Positions 54,674 to 64,000 of a stretch of 64,000 bases of DNA are shown piece by piece (positions within the stretch are counted from its first letter, which is position 1; each line of letters starts with the position of its first letter). Location of the stretch: the NCBI RefSeq assembly GCF_014596565.1, contig NZ_NOIN01000003.1:434001-498000 (forward strand), given 5' to 3'. Under the pieces are notes generated by a model that did not search any database, was not told where the DNA came from, and was given only the letters and a program-made list of their open reading frames with translations. The translations under genes and the position numbers were made by a program. Source of the stretch: Pseudomonas sp. PSB18. Lineage in GTDB: Bacteria > Pseudomonadota > Gammaproteobacteria > Pseudomonadales > Pseudomonadaceae.

Positions 54674-55470
54674 CAGAAATCTCCAAACATCAAGGCGGTC
54701 AGAATAAAGTCAAGGCCCAGGACCGCCAGCGAGGCGTATACCACGGTCTTGGTTGTGGCACGGCTGATCCCCTCAGACGTGGGCTCGCAGTCATAGCCTT
54801 GAAACACGGCGATCCAGGTCACCACGAACGCGAACACGGCACTCTTGATGACGCCGTTGAGCACATCATCGAGGAAGTCGACACTGTTCTGCATGTTGGA
54901 CCAGTAGGAACCGTCATAGACACCCAGCCAGTCGACGGCCACCCATGAACCACCCCAGATCCCGACGACGCTGAAGATGATCGCCAGCACCGGCAGGGAA
55001 ATGAAGCCGGCCCACAGGCGCGGGGCAATAATGTACTTGAGCGGGTCCACACCGATCATTTCCAGGCTGGACAGTTGCTCGGTGGACTTCATGTTACCGA
55101 TTTCGGCCGTCAGCGCCGAACCGGCACGCCCGGCGAACAGCAATGCGGTCACCACCGGACCGAGTTCACGCAACAGCGTCAGCGAGACCATCTGCCCGAC
55201 CGCCTGCTCCGAACCGTAGCTGGACAGGATATTGAAACCCTGCAGCGCTAGCACCATGCCGATGAAGATCCCGGACACCACGATGATCACCAGGGACATC
55301 ACCCCCACCGAATGCAGCTGCTTGACCAGCAGGCCAAAACCGCCGCCCGTGGAGTTGCGACCAAGCAAGGCATGGGCCAGGAACAGCGTGGAGCGGCCCA
55401 GCACCGCCAGCACGTCGATGCCGGAACGGCCGAACAGGCGAATTCTTTCTATCAATGATTTCTTGCGCAT
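54673..55470 (-). CDS. mlaE: MlaE, phospholipid ABC transporter permease
   Basis: A 265-residue inner-membrane permease with about five to six hydrophobic segments. [18 protein letters not shown] stretch, [43 protein letters not shown] (in pieces) and the [20 protein letters not shown] tail are conserved in the MlaE/TrgD family. Between mlaF and mlaD with single-base overlaps on both sides. Confidence 0.95.
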   Translation of the reverse strand: MRKKSLIERIRLFGRSGIDVLAVLGRSTLFLAHALLGRNSTGGGFGLLVKQLHSVGVMSLVIIVVSGIFIGMVLALQGFNILSSYGSEQAVGQMVSLTLLRELGPVVTALLFAGRAGSALTAEIGNMKSTEQLSSLEMIGVDPLKYIIAPRLWAGFISLPVLAIIFSVVGIWGGSWVAVDWLGVYDGSYWSNMQNSVDFLDDVLNGVIKSAVFAFVVTWIAVFQGYDCEPTSEGISRATTKTVVYASLAVLGLDFILTALMFGDF

Positions 55471-56279
55471 CAGCGCTTCCCCAGCAGATCGGTACGGTAA
55501 TCCGTGGCCGGAAAATGGAACGCCACCGGACCGTCCGGATCACCCTTCATGAATTGGCGAATGCGCGGGTTGTCCGAAGCCTTCAACTCCTGGGGCGTAC
55601 CCTGTCCCAATACCTGGCCATCGCCAACCACATAGATGTAGTCCGCGATGCTGGCGGTTTCGGCCAGGTCGTGGGACACCACGATGCTGGTGATGCCCAG
55701 TGCATCGTTGAGCAGGCGGATCAGGCGCACCAACACACCCATGGCGATCGGGTCCTGTCCGACGAAGGGCTCGTCGTACATGAGGATTTTCGGATCGAGG
55801 GCAATCGCCCGCGCCAGTGCGACCCGGCGCTTCATGCCGCCGGACAGCTCGTCCGGCATCAGATCGAGGGCGCCACGCAGCCCGACCGCCTGCAATTTGA
55901 GCAGGACGATGTCGCGGATCATCTCCTCCGGCAGGTCGGTATGGACCCGCAGCGGGAACGCCACGTTCTCGAACACATCGAGATCGGTGAACAGTGCGCC
56001 GCTCTGGAACAGCACGCCCATGTGCTTGCGCGCATCGAACAGGTCGCTGCGCGACAGCTTGGGGAGGTTCTGGCCATTGACCCAGACTTCACCGGCACTG
56101 GGACGCAACTGTGCGCCCATCAGGCGCAGCAGCGTGGTCTTGCCGCACCCGGAAGGCCCCATGATGCCGGTCACCTTGCCGCGTGGAATGCGAATATCGA
56201 TGTCATTGAAAATGCTGCGCGTCCCTCGCTTGAAGGACAGCCCCTTCAGCTCGACCGCGTAGGCGTTGTCGGCACTCAT
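55470..56279 (-). CDS. mlaF: MlaF, phospholipid ABC transporter ATPase
   Basis: A 269-residue ATPase: Walker [11 protein letters not shown]-loop, signature [15 protein letters not shown] and Walker [14 protein letters not shown]. It drives phospholipid movement for outer-membrane lipid asymmetry. First gene of the mlaFEDCB operon, back to back with kdsD across 274 bases. Confidence 0.96.
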   Translation of the reverse strand: MSADNAYAVELKGLSFKRGTRSIFNDIDIRIPRGKVTGIMGPSGCGKTTLLRLMGAQLRPSAGEVWVNGQNLPKLSRSDLFDARKHMGVLFQSGALFTDLDVFENVAFPLRVHTDLPEEMIRDIVLLKLQAVGLRGALDLMPDELSGGMKRRVALARAIALDPKILMYDEPFVGQDPIAMGVLVRLIRLLNDALGITSIVVSHDLAETASIADYIYVVGDGQVLGQGTPQELKASDNPRIRQFMKGDPDGPVAFHFPATDYRTDLLGKR

Positions 56280-56513
56280 CTAAACTCCTTGCGATGCAGC
56301 CTCATATCCGAATGCCCGGGCCAACCGATAAACGTCGGTACCGCCGGGCATCCGGACCGGCGGCGAACTATATCACTGCAACGGCCACGCGCCCAAGGCC
56401 CACCCCTGACCGGTTAAGCCTCGCTTAAGGTAAATGAGGGCATTTTATTTCAAAGCAGGCGGGTGTTTGCACGAAGCATGACGAACTAGCGTGAGGGAAT
56501 TGTTCATTGCCGC

Positions 56514-56519
56514 TATAAT
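56514..56519 (+). promoter_or_regulatory. candidate -10 element upstream of kdsD
   Basis: TATAAT, 35 bases before the kdsD ATG, in the divergent mlaF-kdsD spacer. The matching -35 is poor. Confidence 0.45.
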
Positions 56520-56553
56520 CGCCGCCTTTTCATCGGGCTATACGATTTCTGAC

Positions 56554-57528
56554 ATGAGCCAATCCAGCGATCTGATTCAATCGGCACAACGTACCATCCG
56601 CCTCGAGCTCGAAGCCGTGCAAGGTTTGCTGCCCCGCATCGACGCTGATTTCGTACGCGCCTGCGAGATGATTCTGACCAGCAAAGGCCGCGTCGTCGTG
56701 GTCGGCATGGGCAAGTCCGGGCACGTCGGCAACAAGATCGCCGCAACCCTGGCCAGCACGGGCACCACGGCATTCTTCGTCCACCCGGCCGAAGCCAGCC
56801 ACGGTGACATGGGCATGATCACCCGGGACGACATCATCCTGGCGCTGTCCAACTCCGGTTCCACCAATGAAATCATTACACTGCTGCCGCTGATCAAGCG
56901 CCTGGGCATCCGGCTGATCAGCCTCACCGGCAACCCGGACTCGCCGCTGGCCAAGGCCGCTGAAGTCAACCTCAATGTTCACGTCGAGCACGAAGCCTGT
57001 CCGCTGAACCTGGCCCCGACTTCGTCCACCACTGCTGCCCTGGTCATGGGCGACGCCCTGGCCGTGGCCCTGCTGGAGGCCAGGGGCTTCACCGCGGAAG
57101 ATTTCGCCTTCTCCCACCCCGGTGGCGCTCTGGGCCGCCGCCTGCTGCTGAAGGTGGAAAACGTGATGCACGCCGGTGAAGAGTTGCCACAGGTGCAACG
57201 CGGCACGCTGCTCAAGGACGCGCTCATGGAGATGACCCGCAAGGGCCTGGGCATGACGGTGGTTCTCGAGGCCGACGGCAAGCTCGCCGGGATCTTCACC
57301 GACGGCGACCTGCGTCGCACCCTGGACCGCACCATCGATGTGCACAGCACCACCATCGAGCAGGTCATGACGCCCCACGGCAAGACGGCCCGCGCAGAAA
57401 TGCTCGCCGCCGAAGCCCTGAAAATCATGGAAGACCACAAGATCAGCGCCCTGGTGGTGGTCGACGCCGAAGACCGCCCCGTGGGCGCCCTGAACATGCA
57501 CGACTTGCTGCGTGCGGGAGTCATGTAA
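56554..57528 (+). CDS. kdsD: D-arabinose 5-phosphate isomerase
   Basis: About 324 residues from the ATG at 56554 (MSQSSDLIQSAQRTIRLE). N-terminal SIS sugar-isomerase domain (VGMGKSGHVGNKIAATLAST, SNSGSTNEI) followed by two CBS domains from about 205. It turns ribulose 5-phosphate into arabinose 5-phosphate for Kdo of LPS inner core. An upstream extension to 56491 is not conserved. The stop directly abuts kdsC. Confidence 0.96.
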   Translation: MSQSSDLIQSAQRTIRLELEAVQGLLPRIDADFVRACEMILTSKGRVVVVGMGKSGHVGNKIAATLASTGTTAFFVHPAEASHGDMGMITRDDIILALSNSGSTNEIITLLPLIKRLGIRLISLTGNPDSPLAKAAEVNLNVHVEHEACPLNLAPTSSTTAALVMGDALAVALLEARGFTAEDFAFSHPGGALGRRLLLKVENVMHAGEELPQVQRGTLLKDALMEMTRKGLGMTVVLEADGKLAGIFTDGDLRRTLDRTIDVHSTTIEQVMTPHGKTARAEMLAAEALKIMEDHKISALVVVDAEDRPVGALNMHDLLRAGVM

Positions 57529-58053
57529 ATGAACGCAGATCTGCTACAACGCGGTAAAACCATCAAGCTGGCCGTGTTCGACGTGGACGGCGTGCTGACC
57601 GATGGACGCCTGTATTTCCTCGAGGACGGCAGCGAGTTCAAGACCTTCAATACCCTCGACGGCCAGGGCATCAAGATGCTGATGGCCGCTGGTGTGCAGA
57701 CCGCTATCATCAGCGGCCGCAAGACCCCGGTGGTCGAGCGGCGCGCGAAGAATCTCGGTATTCCCCACCTTTATCAGGGGCGCGAGGATAAACTGGTGGT
57801 CCTGGACGAACTCCTGGGCCAACTCAACCTAAGCTATGAACAGGTCGCCTACCTGGGTGACGACCTGCCGGACCTGCCGGTGATCCGCCGGGTTGGCCTG
57901 GGTATGGCAGTGGCCAATGCGGCCGGCTTCGTACGCGAGCACGCCCATGGCGTCACCACCGCGCGAGGCGGCGAAGGCGCGGCCCGTGAATTCTGCGAAC
58001 TGATCCTGCGCGCCCAGGGCCGCCTCGAAGCGGCGAACGCCGCGTACCTGTGA
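57529..58053 (+). CDS. kdsC: Kdo-8-phosphate phosphatase
   Basis: A 174-residue HAD-family phosphatase. The catalytic aspartates are in VFDVDGVLTDGRLYF; GDDLPDLPVIRRVGL carries motif IV. It releases phosphate from Kdo 8-phosphate. Starts on the base after the kdsD TAA and ends eight bases before lptC. Confidence 0.96.
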   Translation: MNADLLQRGKTIKLAVFDVDGVLTDGRLYFLEDGSEFKTFNTLDGQGIKMLMAAGVQTAIISGRKTPVVERRAKNLGIPHLYQGREDKLVVLDELLGQLNLSYEQVAYLGDDLPDLPVIRRVGLGMAVANAAGFVREHAHGVTTARGGEGAAREFCELILRAQGRLEAANAAYL

Positions 58054-58060
58054 GCCATTT

Positions 58061-58633
58061 ATGCTGAGCAAGAAGATTCGCACCATCCTGCTGTTCGCGT
58101 GCATCGCGGCGATTTTCGCGGCAGTGGGCTACTGGAACATCAGCCCCGAACGCTTTCTCGACCGTCCCGCCGTCCAGGTCGAGGCAAACGATATCGACTG
58201 GTATGCGACCAACACGCATACACTGCAATACCTGCCCGACGGCAAGGTGCAGTACGAGATGACGTCCGACAAGGTCGATCACGTCAAGGCCACCGACATC
58301 ACCTTGGTCGCCAATCCGGACCTGAACATGTTCCGCGGCACTGAATTCCCGTGGCACGTGCAGAGCAAACGCGCCGAAGTCAATTCCGGCGGCACCGAAG
58401 TGGAACTGATCGACTCGGTACGCGTCGCGCGGACCGATGAGAAAAATCGCACAACCATCATCACCAGCACTCGCATGACCGTGTTCCCGCAGCAACAATA
58501 TGCGCAGACCGAGCAACCCGTTAGAATCGACGGCGCCGGTGGTGTATCGACCGGCACGGGAATGAAGGCGTATCTGAAGGAAAGCAGGATACACCTGCTA
58601 TCGAACGTAAGAGGACAGTATGAAGCTCGCTAA
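58061..58633 (+). CDS. lptC: LptC, LPS export protein
   Basis: A 190-residue protein with one N-terminal transmembrane segment (residues ~7-25) and a periplasmic beta-jellyroll that receives LPS from the LptBFG transporter and passes it to LptA. The last 14 bases overlap lptA. Confidence 0.93.
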   Translation: MLSKKIRTILLFACIAAIFAAVGYWNISPERFLDRPAVQVEANDIDWYATNTHTLQYLPDGKVQYEMTSDKVDHVKATDITLVANPDLNMFRGTEFPWHVQSKRAEVNSGGTEVELIDSVRVARTDEKNRTTIITSTRMTVFPQQQYAQTEQPVRIDGAGGVSTGTGMKAYLKESRIHLLSNVRGQYEAR

Positions 58634-59165
58634 AACCCTCCCTATTTTGCTCAGTCTGGGCGCAGCACTGGGAAGCGCGAGCGCCTGGTCCCTTCCCAAT
58701 GACCGTGACCAGCCTATCCGCATCCAGGCCGACGACGCCCAATTGGACGACAAGAACGGCATCGCCACTTACAAGGGCGACGTGATCATCACCCAGGGCT
58801 CGATGAAGGTCACCGGCAACACCGTGACCATTACCCGCACCCAATCCGGCGATATCGACGTGGTGACCTCGGTGGGCAACCTGGCTTATTTCGAGCAGTT
58901 GCAAACGGCTGGTGACACCAAGCCGGTGCAGGGTTACGGCGTGACCATCCAGTATCACGCCTCCCAGGACCGCGTCGTGCTGATCGATCGCGCCAAGGTC
59001 ATCGACAAGGACAACAACGTCACCCAGGGCGAAAAAATCGTCTACGACACGAACAAGAAACTCGCCAGCGCCGGTCGCGCCACCGGCAACAAGGTGACCG
59101 AGCAACGCCCACGGATCGACATGGTCATCCAGCCGAAAAAGAAAACCGAGCAAAGGCCCCAGTAA
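58620..59165 (+). CDS. lptA: LptA, periplasmic LPS transport protein
   Basis: A 181-residue protein with a signal peptide ([20 protein letters not shown]). The mature part has the OstA-like beta-jellyroll ([23 protein letters not shown] in pieces). It forms the bridge carrying LPS across the periplasm. It overlaps lptC at its start and lptB by one base at its end. Confidence 0.95.
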   Translation: MKLAKTLPILLSLGAALGSASAWSLPNDRDQPIRIQADDAQLDDKNGIATYKGDVIITQGSMKVTGNTVTITRTQSGDIDVVTSVGNLAYFEQLQTAGDTKPVQGYGVTIQYHASQDRVVLIDRAKVIDKDNNVTQGEKIVYDTNKKLASAGRATGNKVTEQRPRIDMVIQPKKKTEQRPQ

Positions 59166-59890
59166 TGGCAACTCTGAAAGCTCAGCACCTGGCCAAGAGC
59201 TACAAGGGCCGTCAGGTCGTGCGCGATGTCAGTCTGTCCATCGACAGCGGGCAGATCGTCGGCCTGCTCGGCCCCAACGGCGCGGGCAAGACCACCTGCT
59301 TCTACATGATCGTCGGCCTGGTCCAGGCCGATCAGGGCCGCGTCCTGATCGACGACCTGGACGTCAGCCACCAGCCGATGCATGGCCGGGCAAAGGCCGG
59401 CATCGGCTATCTGCCACAAGAAGCGTCGATCTTCCGCAAACTGTCGGTCGCCGACAACATCATGGCGATCCTCGAAACCCGCAAGGAACTCGACAAGGCC
59501 GGTCGTCGCCAGGAGCTGGAAAGCCTGCTGCAGGAATTCCACATCAGCCACATCCGCGACAACCTGGGCATGAGCCTGTCCGGTGGCGAACGGCGTCGGG
59601 TGGAAATTGCCCGTGCCCTGGCCACCGCACCGAAGTTCATCCTGCTCGACGAACCGTTCGCCGGCGTGGACCCGATTTCGGTGGGTGACATCAAGCAGAT
59701 CATCCACCATCTCAAGGCCAAGGGGATCGGCGTACTGATCACCGACCACAACGTACGCGAGACGCTGGACATCTGTGAAACAGCCTACATCGTCAATGAC
59801 GGTCAATTGATCGCCGAAGGTGACTCCGCCACCATCCTGGCCAACGAACTGGTCAAGGAAGTGTATCTGGGCCATGAGTTCCGCCTGTAA
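59165..59890 (+). CDS. lptB: LptB, LPS export ABC ATPase
   Basis: A 241-residue ATPase: Walker [11 protein letters not shown]-loop [12 protein letters not shown], signature [15 protein letters not shown] and Walker [14 protein letters not shown]. It drives LPS extraction from the inner membrane with LptF and LptG, which are not in this window. End of the kdsD-lptB operon. Confidence 0.97.
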   Translation: MATLKAQHLAKSYKGRQVVRDVSLSIDSGQIVGLLGPNGAGKTTCFYMIVGLVQADQGRVLIDDLDVSHQPMHGRAKAGIGYLPQEASIFRKLSVADNIMAILETRKELDKAGRRQELESLLQEFHISHIRDNLGMSLSGGERRRVEIARALATAPKFILLDEPFAGVDPISVGDIKQIIHHLKAKGIGVLITDHNVRETLDICETAYIVNDGQLIAEGDSATILANELVKEVYLGHEFRL

Positions 59891-60025
59891 GCGCGAAGTG
59901 TCTGGCAAGTTGTCCCGGCGGCGCCGGTTTAACCCAGGCACCGCCTTGGGGCGCTCTCAGTGAATCCCCTATTATCGGGAAACTAATTGAGAGCTACCCC
60001 TAGGCAAACACTTCAGTTTCAGGCA

Positions 60026-60031
60026 TATAAT
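60026..60031 (+). promoter_or_regulatory. candidate -10 element upstream of rpoN
   Basis: TATAAT in the 220-base lptB-rpoN spacer, 80 bases before the rpoN ATG. No convincing -35 partner. Confidence 0.4.
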
Positions 60032-60110
60032 TTGCTTAAGGTTTGGCGCTTCGGCGCCCTTGTAGTGGATGGCGCATGTGCGCCGGCGAATAAGGTGTTA
60101 AGCCCCTGCC

Positions 60111-61607
60111 ATGAAACCATCGCTAGTCTTGAGAATGGGCCAGCAGCTGACGATGACGCCGCAGCTGCAACAGGCCATCCGCTTGCTCCAATTGTCGACC
60201 CTGGACCTGCAACAGGAAATCCAGGAGGCCCTGGAATCCAACCCGATGCTCGAACGCCAGGAAGAAGGCGACGACTTCGACAACACCGACCCACTGGCCG
60301 ACAACGTCGAGCAGAAACCCAATACCGAGATCCAGGAACCGTCCTATCAGGAGGAATCCGCCCCGACGGTGGATAACCTCGAGGATGGCGAATGGAACGA
60401 ACGCATCCCCAACGACCTGCCTGTGGACACGGCTTGGGAAGACGTCTACCAGACCAGCGCCAGCAGTCTGCCGAGCAGCGACGATGACGAGTGGGATTTC
60501 ACCACCCGCACCTCTGCCGGCGAAAGCCTGCAAAGCCATTTGCTGTGGCAACTGAACCTGGCGCCGATGTCCGACACCGATCGCCTGATCGCCGTGACCC
60601 TGATCGACTGCATCAACAACCAGGGCTACCTGGACGAGACCCTCGAGGAAATCCTCGAAGCCTTCGATCCGGAGCTGGACATCGAACTGGACGAGATCGA
60701 AGCCGTCCTGCACCGTATCCAGCAGTTCGAACCGGCCGGTATCGGCGCCCGCAACCTGGGTGAGTGCCTGCTGCTGCAACTGCGCCAGTTGCCCGCCAAG
60801 ACGCCATGGCTGGCCGAGGCCAAGCGACTGGTCACCGACTATATCGACCTGCTGGGCGGCCGCGACTACAGCCAGTTGATGCGGCGCATGAAGCTCAAGG
60901 AAGATGAACTGCGCCAGGTGATCGAACTGGTCCAGAGCCTCAACCCGCGCCCAGGCTCACAGATCGAGGCCACCGAGCCCGAATACGTGGTTCCCGATGT
61001 GATCGTGCGCAAGCACAATGATCGCTGGCTGGTGGAGCTGAACCAGGAATCGGTACCCAAGCTACGGGTCAACGCCCAGTACGCCGGCTTTGTAAGACGC
61101 GCCGATACCAGTGCCGACAACACCTTCATGCGCAATCAGTTGCAAGAAGCGCGCTGGTTCATCAAGAGCCTGCAGAGCCGCAACGAAACCCTGATGAAGG
61201 TCGCCACCCAGATCGTCGAGCATCAACGCGGCTTCCTGGACTATGGCGACGAAGCGATGAAGCCGTTGGTCCTGCACGACATTGCCGAGGCAGTGGGCAT
61301 GCACGAATCGACAATTTCCCGGGTGACCACACAGAAATTCATGCATACCCCACGGGGTATCTACGAATTGAAATATTTTTTCTCCAGCCACGTCAGCACC
61401 TCCGAAGGCGGCGAATGCTCTTCCACGGCCATCCGCGCGATCATCAAGAAACTGGTGGCTGCGGAAAATCAGAAAAAGCCGTTGAGTGACAGCAAGATCG
61501 CTGGTTTACTGGAGGCACAAGGCATTCAGGTGGCCCGCCGTACCGTCGCCAAGTACCGCGAATCCCTCGGGATCGCGCCTTCGAGTGAACGCAAGCGGTT
61601 GATGTAA
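60111..61607 (+). CDS. rpoN: RNA polymerase sigma-54 factor
   Basis: A 498-residue sigma factor. Region I is Gln/Leu-rich ([20 protein letters not shown]), region II is acidic (residues ~48-125), and region III has the core-binding part, the HTH ([17 protein letters not shown]) and the C-terminal RpoN box [10 protein letters not shown]. It directs nitrogen, flagellar and other enhancer-dependent promoters. Followed by hpf, ptsN, rapZ and ptsO in the conserved gammaproteobacterial order. Confidence 0.98.
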   Translation: MKPSLVLRMGQQLTMTPQLQQAIRLLQLSTLDLQQEIQEALESNPMLERQEEGDDFDNTDPLADNVEQKPNTEIQEPSYQEESAPTVDNLEDGEWNERIPNDLPVDTAWEDVYQTSASSLPSSDDDEWDFTTRTSAGESLQSHLLWQLNLAPMSDTDRLIAVTLIDCINNQGYLDETLEEILEAFDPELDIELDEIEAVLHRIQQFEPAGIGARNLGECLLLQLRQLPAKTPWLAEAKRLVTDYIDLLGGRDYSQLMRRMKLKEDELRQVIELVQSLNPRPGSQIEATEPEYVVPDVIVRKHNDRWLVELNQESVPKLRVNAQYAGFVRRADTSADNTFMRNQLQEARWFIKSLQSRNETLMKVATQIVEHQRGFLDYGDEAMKPLVLHDIAEAVGMHESTISRVTTQKFMHTPRGIYELKYFFSSHVSTSEGGECSSTAIRAIIKKLVAAENQKKPLSDSKIAGLLEAQGIQVARRTVAKYRESLGIAPSSERKRLM

Positions 61608-61683
61608 CAGGCCACGCCACAGCGTTCCAGTGGCAGGCATTTCTGCCTGCCGCTTTATGCACTGGCAACGAAGGAGAAGCTGT

Positions 61684-61992
61684 ATGCAAGTCAACATCAG
61701 TGGACACCAACTGGAAGTGACCGAACCCCTGCGTACCTACATCGGCGAAAAACTCGACCGATTGGAAAGGCATTTCGACAAGATCACCAATGTGCAGGTC
61801 ACGATGAACGTCGAGAAGCTGCTGCAGAAAATCGAAGCCACGTTGCATATTCCCGGCGGAGAGGTGGTTGCCAATGCGGAGCACACAGACATGTATGCCG
61901 CGATTGACCTGCTGACCGACAAGCTGGATCGCCAACTCAAAAAGCATAAGGAAAAGACCCAGAGCCTCCTCCAGGGTGCTACCGGTCGTTAA
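61684..61992 (+). CDS. hpf: ribosome hibernation promoting factor, short form
   Basis: About 102 residues from the ATG at 61684. Typical YfiA/HPF beta-alpha-beta fold (MQVNISGHQLEVTEPLRTYI, DRLERHFDKITNVQVTMNVEK in pieces, AEHTDMYAAIDLLTDKLDRQLKKHKEK). It binds the 30S decoding centre in stationary phase. Short form without the C-terminal dimerisation domain. Confidence 0.95.
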   Translation: MQVNISGHQLEVTEPLRTYIGEKLDRLERHFDKITNVQVTMNVEKLLQKIEATLHIPGGEVVANAEHTDMYAAIDLLTDKLDRQLKKHKEKTQSLLQGATGR

Positions 61993-62004
61993 CCCCCCCA
62001 ATCC

Positions 62005-62469
62005 ATGATCCGACTAGAAACCATCCTGACCCCCGGCCGTTCCATGGTGAACGCGCCGGGCGGCAGTAAAAAGAAAGCCCTCGAACAAATTGCCAACCTG
62101 ATCCACCGCGAAGTACCGGATCTGGAAATGCAGGATGTCTTCGAGGCCCTGGTTGCCCGTGAAAAACTCGGTTCCACCGGTTTTGGCAACGGCATCGCCA
62201 TTCCCCACTGTCGCCTCAAGGGATGCACCACGCCCATCAGCGCGCTGCTGCACCTTGAAGCCGCCATAGATTTCGACGCCATCGACGGCGCACCGGTCGA
62301 CCTGCTGTTCGTATTGCTGGTTCCGGAAGCGGCGACCGATGCGCATCTTGAGCTGCTGCGCCAGATCGCCAGCATGCTGGACCGCAAGGAAGTGCGCGAA
62401 AAACTGCGCAGCGCATCGAGTAACCAAGCCTTGTATCAGGTAGTCCTGGACGAGCAGAACGGTCATTAA
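62005..62469 (+). CDS. ptsN: nitrogen PTS EIIA protein
   Basis: A 154-residue EIIA-Ntr domain. The phosphorylated histidine is His68 in [11 protein letters not shown]. It receives phosphate from NPr (ptsO) and regulates potassium uptake and carbon/nitrogen balance; in Pseudomonas also polymer storage and alginate. Twelve bases after hpf and two bases before rapZ. Confidence 0.97.
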   Translation: MIRLETILTPGRSMVNAPGGSKKKALEQIANLIHREVPDLEMQDVFEALVAREKLGSTGFGNGIAIPHCRLKGCTTPISALLHLEAAIDFDAIDGAPVDLLFVLLVPEAATDAHLELLRQIASMLDRKEVREKLRSASSNQALYQVVLDEQNGH

Positions 62470-62471
62470 TC

Positions 62472-63329
62472 ATGCGCCTGATCATCGTCAGTGGCCGCTC
62501 CGGCTCCGGTAAAAGCACGGCTCTCGATGTGCTTGAGGACAGCGGCTACTATTGCATCGACAACCTGCCGGCCGGCCTGCTGCCGGAGTTGGCCGAGCGG
62601 GCGCTGATCCACACCGAGCTGGCGCAACCGCTGGTGGCGGTTTCCATCGACGCGCGCAACCTGCCGAGCCACCTGTCGCGCTTTCCCGAACTGCTCGAGG
62701 AAGTGCGCAATCGGCATATCCAGTGCGATGTGCTGTACCTGGATGCCGATGACGAAACGCTGCTCAAGCGCTTTTCCGAGACCCGGCGGCGCCACCCGCT
62801 GAGCAATGCCAACCGCTCGCTGGCCGAAGCCATTGAAGACGAAAGCCAGTTGCTGGGCCCCATCGCCGACCTGGCGGACCTGAAGGTCAACACCACGAAC
62901 CTGAACCTGTATCAGTTGCGCGACACCATCAAGCTACGCCTGCTGAACCAGCCGGAGCCAGGCACGGCGTTCCTGGTGGAGTCCTTCGGGTTCAAGCGTG
63001 GCATGCCGGTAGACGCCGATCTGGTGTTCGATGTGCGTTGCCTGCCCAACCCTTATTGGAAACCGGAGCTGCGCGAGCAATCCGGGCTCGACCAACCGGT
63101 GATCGACTACCTGGCGGCCCAACCGGATGTCGAGGAAATGTACCAGGATATCTCCAGCTACCTGCTTAAATGGCTGCCCCGCTTTGCCGCGAGCAACCGC
63201 GCCTACGTCACGATCGCCATCGGCTGTACCGGCGGTCATCATCGCTCCGTCTACCTGACTGAACGCCTGGGTCAGCTCCTGCAACAATCCCTGAAGAATG
63301 TCCAGGTTCGCCACCGCGACCTCAGCTAA
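62472..63329 (+). CDS. rapZ: RNase adapter protein RapZ
   Basis: A 285-residue P-loop protein: Walker [12 protein letters not shown] (residues 5-15), [36 protein letters not shown] in pieces and the C-terminal [10 protein letters not shown] motif. In enterics RapZ controls glmS through small RNAs; in Pseudomonas the target is less clear. Between ptsN and ptsO. Confidence 0.96.
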   Translation: MRLIIVSGRSGSGKSTALDVLEDSGYYCIDNLPAGLLPELAERALIHTELAQPLVAVSIDARNLPSHLSRFPELLEEVRNRHIQCDVLYLDADDETLLKRFSETRRRHPLSNANRSLAEAIEDESQLLGPIADLADLKVNTTNLNLYQLRDTIKLRLLNQPEPGTAFLVESFGFKRGMPVDADLVFDVRCLPNPYWKPELREQSGLDQPVIDYLAAQPDVEEMYQDISSYLLKWLPRFAASNRAYVTIAIGCTGGHHRSVYLTERLGQLLQQSLKNVQVRHRDLS

Positions 63330-63344
63330 AGGATTCACATCGCG

Positions 63345-63620
63345 ATGCCTGCTCAGGAAATTACAATCATCAACAAGCTGGGCTTGCACGCCCGGGCCTC
63401 AGCCAAGTTTGTCGGCGTGGCAGGTCAGTTCAAGGAAACGACCATCCGCGTCGGCAAGACGCCTGAATCCATGGTTGACGGTAAAAGCATCATGGCCATG
63501 ATGATGCTTGCTGCGGGCAAGGGCACCAAGATCTACCTGGAAACCCAAGGTGAACAAGCGCAGGAGGCGATGGACGCCCTGGTGGAACTGATCAACAACT
63601 ACTTCGATGAAGGTGGCTGA
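63345..63620 (+). CDS. ptsO: nitrogen PTS phosphocarrier NPr
   Basis: A 91-residue HPr-like protein. The active histidine is His15 in KLGLHARASAKF; the Ser-containing SIMAMMMLAAGKG stretch follows. It carries phosphate from PtsP to PtsN. Last gene of the rpoN-linked block before a hairpin and the opposing pmbA. Confidence 0.97.
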   Translation: MPAQEITIINKLGLHARASAKFVGVAGQFKETTIRVGKTPESMVDGKSIMAMMMLAAGKGTKIYLETQGEQAQEAMDALVELINNYFDEGG

Positions 63621-63633
63621 CACCGCAGGGCTG

Positions 63634-63665
63634 TTGTGGCGAGGAGATTTATCCCCTCGCCACAG
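63634..63665. repeat. single REP-like hairpin
   Basis: TTGTGGCGAGG-AGATTTATCC-CCTCGCCACAG: a stem of about eleven base pairs, close to the TGTGGCGAGGG class, followed by a T-run (TTTTTTA at 63671-63677). It may terminate ptsO transcription. Confidence 0.7.
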
Positions 63666-63689
63666 GATGCTTTTTTATTGCGATAGCGG

Positions 63690-64000
63690 TCAGCTACCCG
63701 CCACCGTCATCCGCTCGATCAACACCGAACCGGTGCGGATGTTGCTGCGCAGTTCCAGATCATTGCCCACCGCCACGATCTGCTTGAACATATCGCGCAT
63801 GTTGCCGGCAATGGTCACTTCCTGGACCGGGAATTGAATCTCGCCATTTTCGACCCAGAAGCCGGCCGCACCCCGGGAGTAATCGCCGGTCACCATGTTC
63901 AGGCCATGGCCCATCAGCTCGGTCACCAGCAACCCTCTTCCCATCCGCCGCAGCAAGGCCGCCTGGTCCTCTTCGCCATGGGTCACGAACAGGTTGTGCA
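63690..64000 (-). CDS. pmbA: TldD/PmbA family protease subunit, C-terminal part
   Basis: Only the last ~103 codons lie in the window; the gene continues beyond 64000. The sequence [48 protein letters not shown] (in pieces) is the conserved C-terminal part of TldD/PmbA metalloproteases, and the position next to the rpoN-ptsO block fits pmbA. It processes microcin B17-type peptides and helps degrade CcdA in E. coli. Confidence 0.9.
   Translation of the reverse strand, partial: HNLFVTHGEEDQAALLRRMGRGLLVTELMGHGLNMVTGDYSRGAAGFWVENGEIQFPVQEVTIAGNMRDMFKQIVAVGNDLELRSNIRTGSVLIERMTVAGS

Overview
The window looks like chromosome of a fluorescent Pseudomonas, most likely of the P. fluorescens group. Supporting signs are the high GC content, the Pseudomonas-typical gene orders (cysD/cysNC, algW, hisC-hisD-hisG-murA, mla operon, kdsD-kdsC-lptCAB-rpoN-hpf-ptsN-rapZ-ptsO-pmbA), a homogentisate cluster under an IclR regulator, and a dozen REP/REPIN palindromes of the GTGGGAGCGAGC...GCTCGCGAT type. 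I see no rRNA, tRNA, CRISPR array, insertion sequence or prophage. The species call is inference.

Layout. 1-6.9 kb: small conserved genes (DUF3509-like, psiE), an SOS-boxed yebG, a MocR-type regulator divergent from a BenE-type benzoate transporter, a leucine-dehydrogenase-like protein with an altered catalytic motif, and a SirB1 protein. 7.0-11.3 kb: maiA-fahA-hmgA (homogentisate to fumarate and acetoacetate) divergent from an IclR regulator, with a perfect palindrome between. 11.2-18.2 kb: an orphan unknown gene, a MalT-like LuxR regulator and a DUF1329/DUF1302 envelope pair. 18.2-23.6 kb: an AT-rich patch with a small unknown gene, an AmpDh3-like peptidoglycan amidase, an SDR, a coupled aldolase/hydrolase pair and a flavodoxin.

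23.7-28.5 kb is the most interesting segment. It holds a short LOV blue-light photoreceptor with all flavin-binding residues, an unknown (possibly PilZ-like) partner, a MerR/LitR-type regulator that has lost the B12-binding motifs, and, divergent from it, folM-folE-folX for tetrahydromonapterin synthesis, followed by DUF1244 and HopJ-family genes. This resembles the class II LitR/LOV light response described in P. putida. Tetrahydromonapterin is the cofactor of phenylalanine hydroxylase, which feeds the homogentisate pathway found at 7-10 kb.

28.7-43.8 kb: class III aminotransferase, trxB, cysZ, a GT4 glycosyltransferase, an Old Yellow Enzyme, glutathione peroxidase, SlyD, DUF3565, pta, a PlsC-family acyltransferase, and the sulfate-activation genes cysNC and cysD split by a four-helix-bundle (S23/IVP) gene lying between inverted repeats. 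43.9-53.5 kb: algW, an inserted TonB receptor/DUF4198 metal-uptake pair, hisC-hisD-hisG, murA and a BolA protein. 53.2-64 kb: the mla phospholipid-transport operon (minus strand) back to back with kdsD-kdsC-lptC-lptA-lptB (Kdo and LPS export), then rpoN, hpf and the nitrogen PTS (ptsN-rapZ-ptsO), ending inside pmbA. The last ten kilobases are a conserved envelope-biogenesis and nitrogen/carbon-signalling block.
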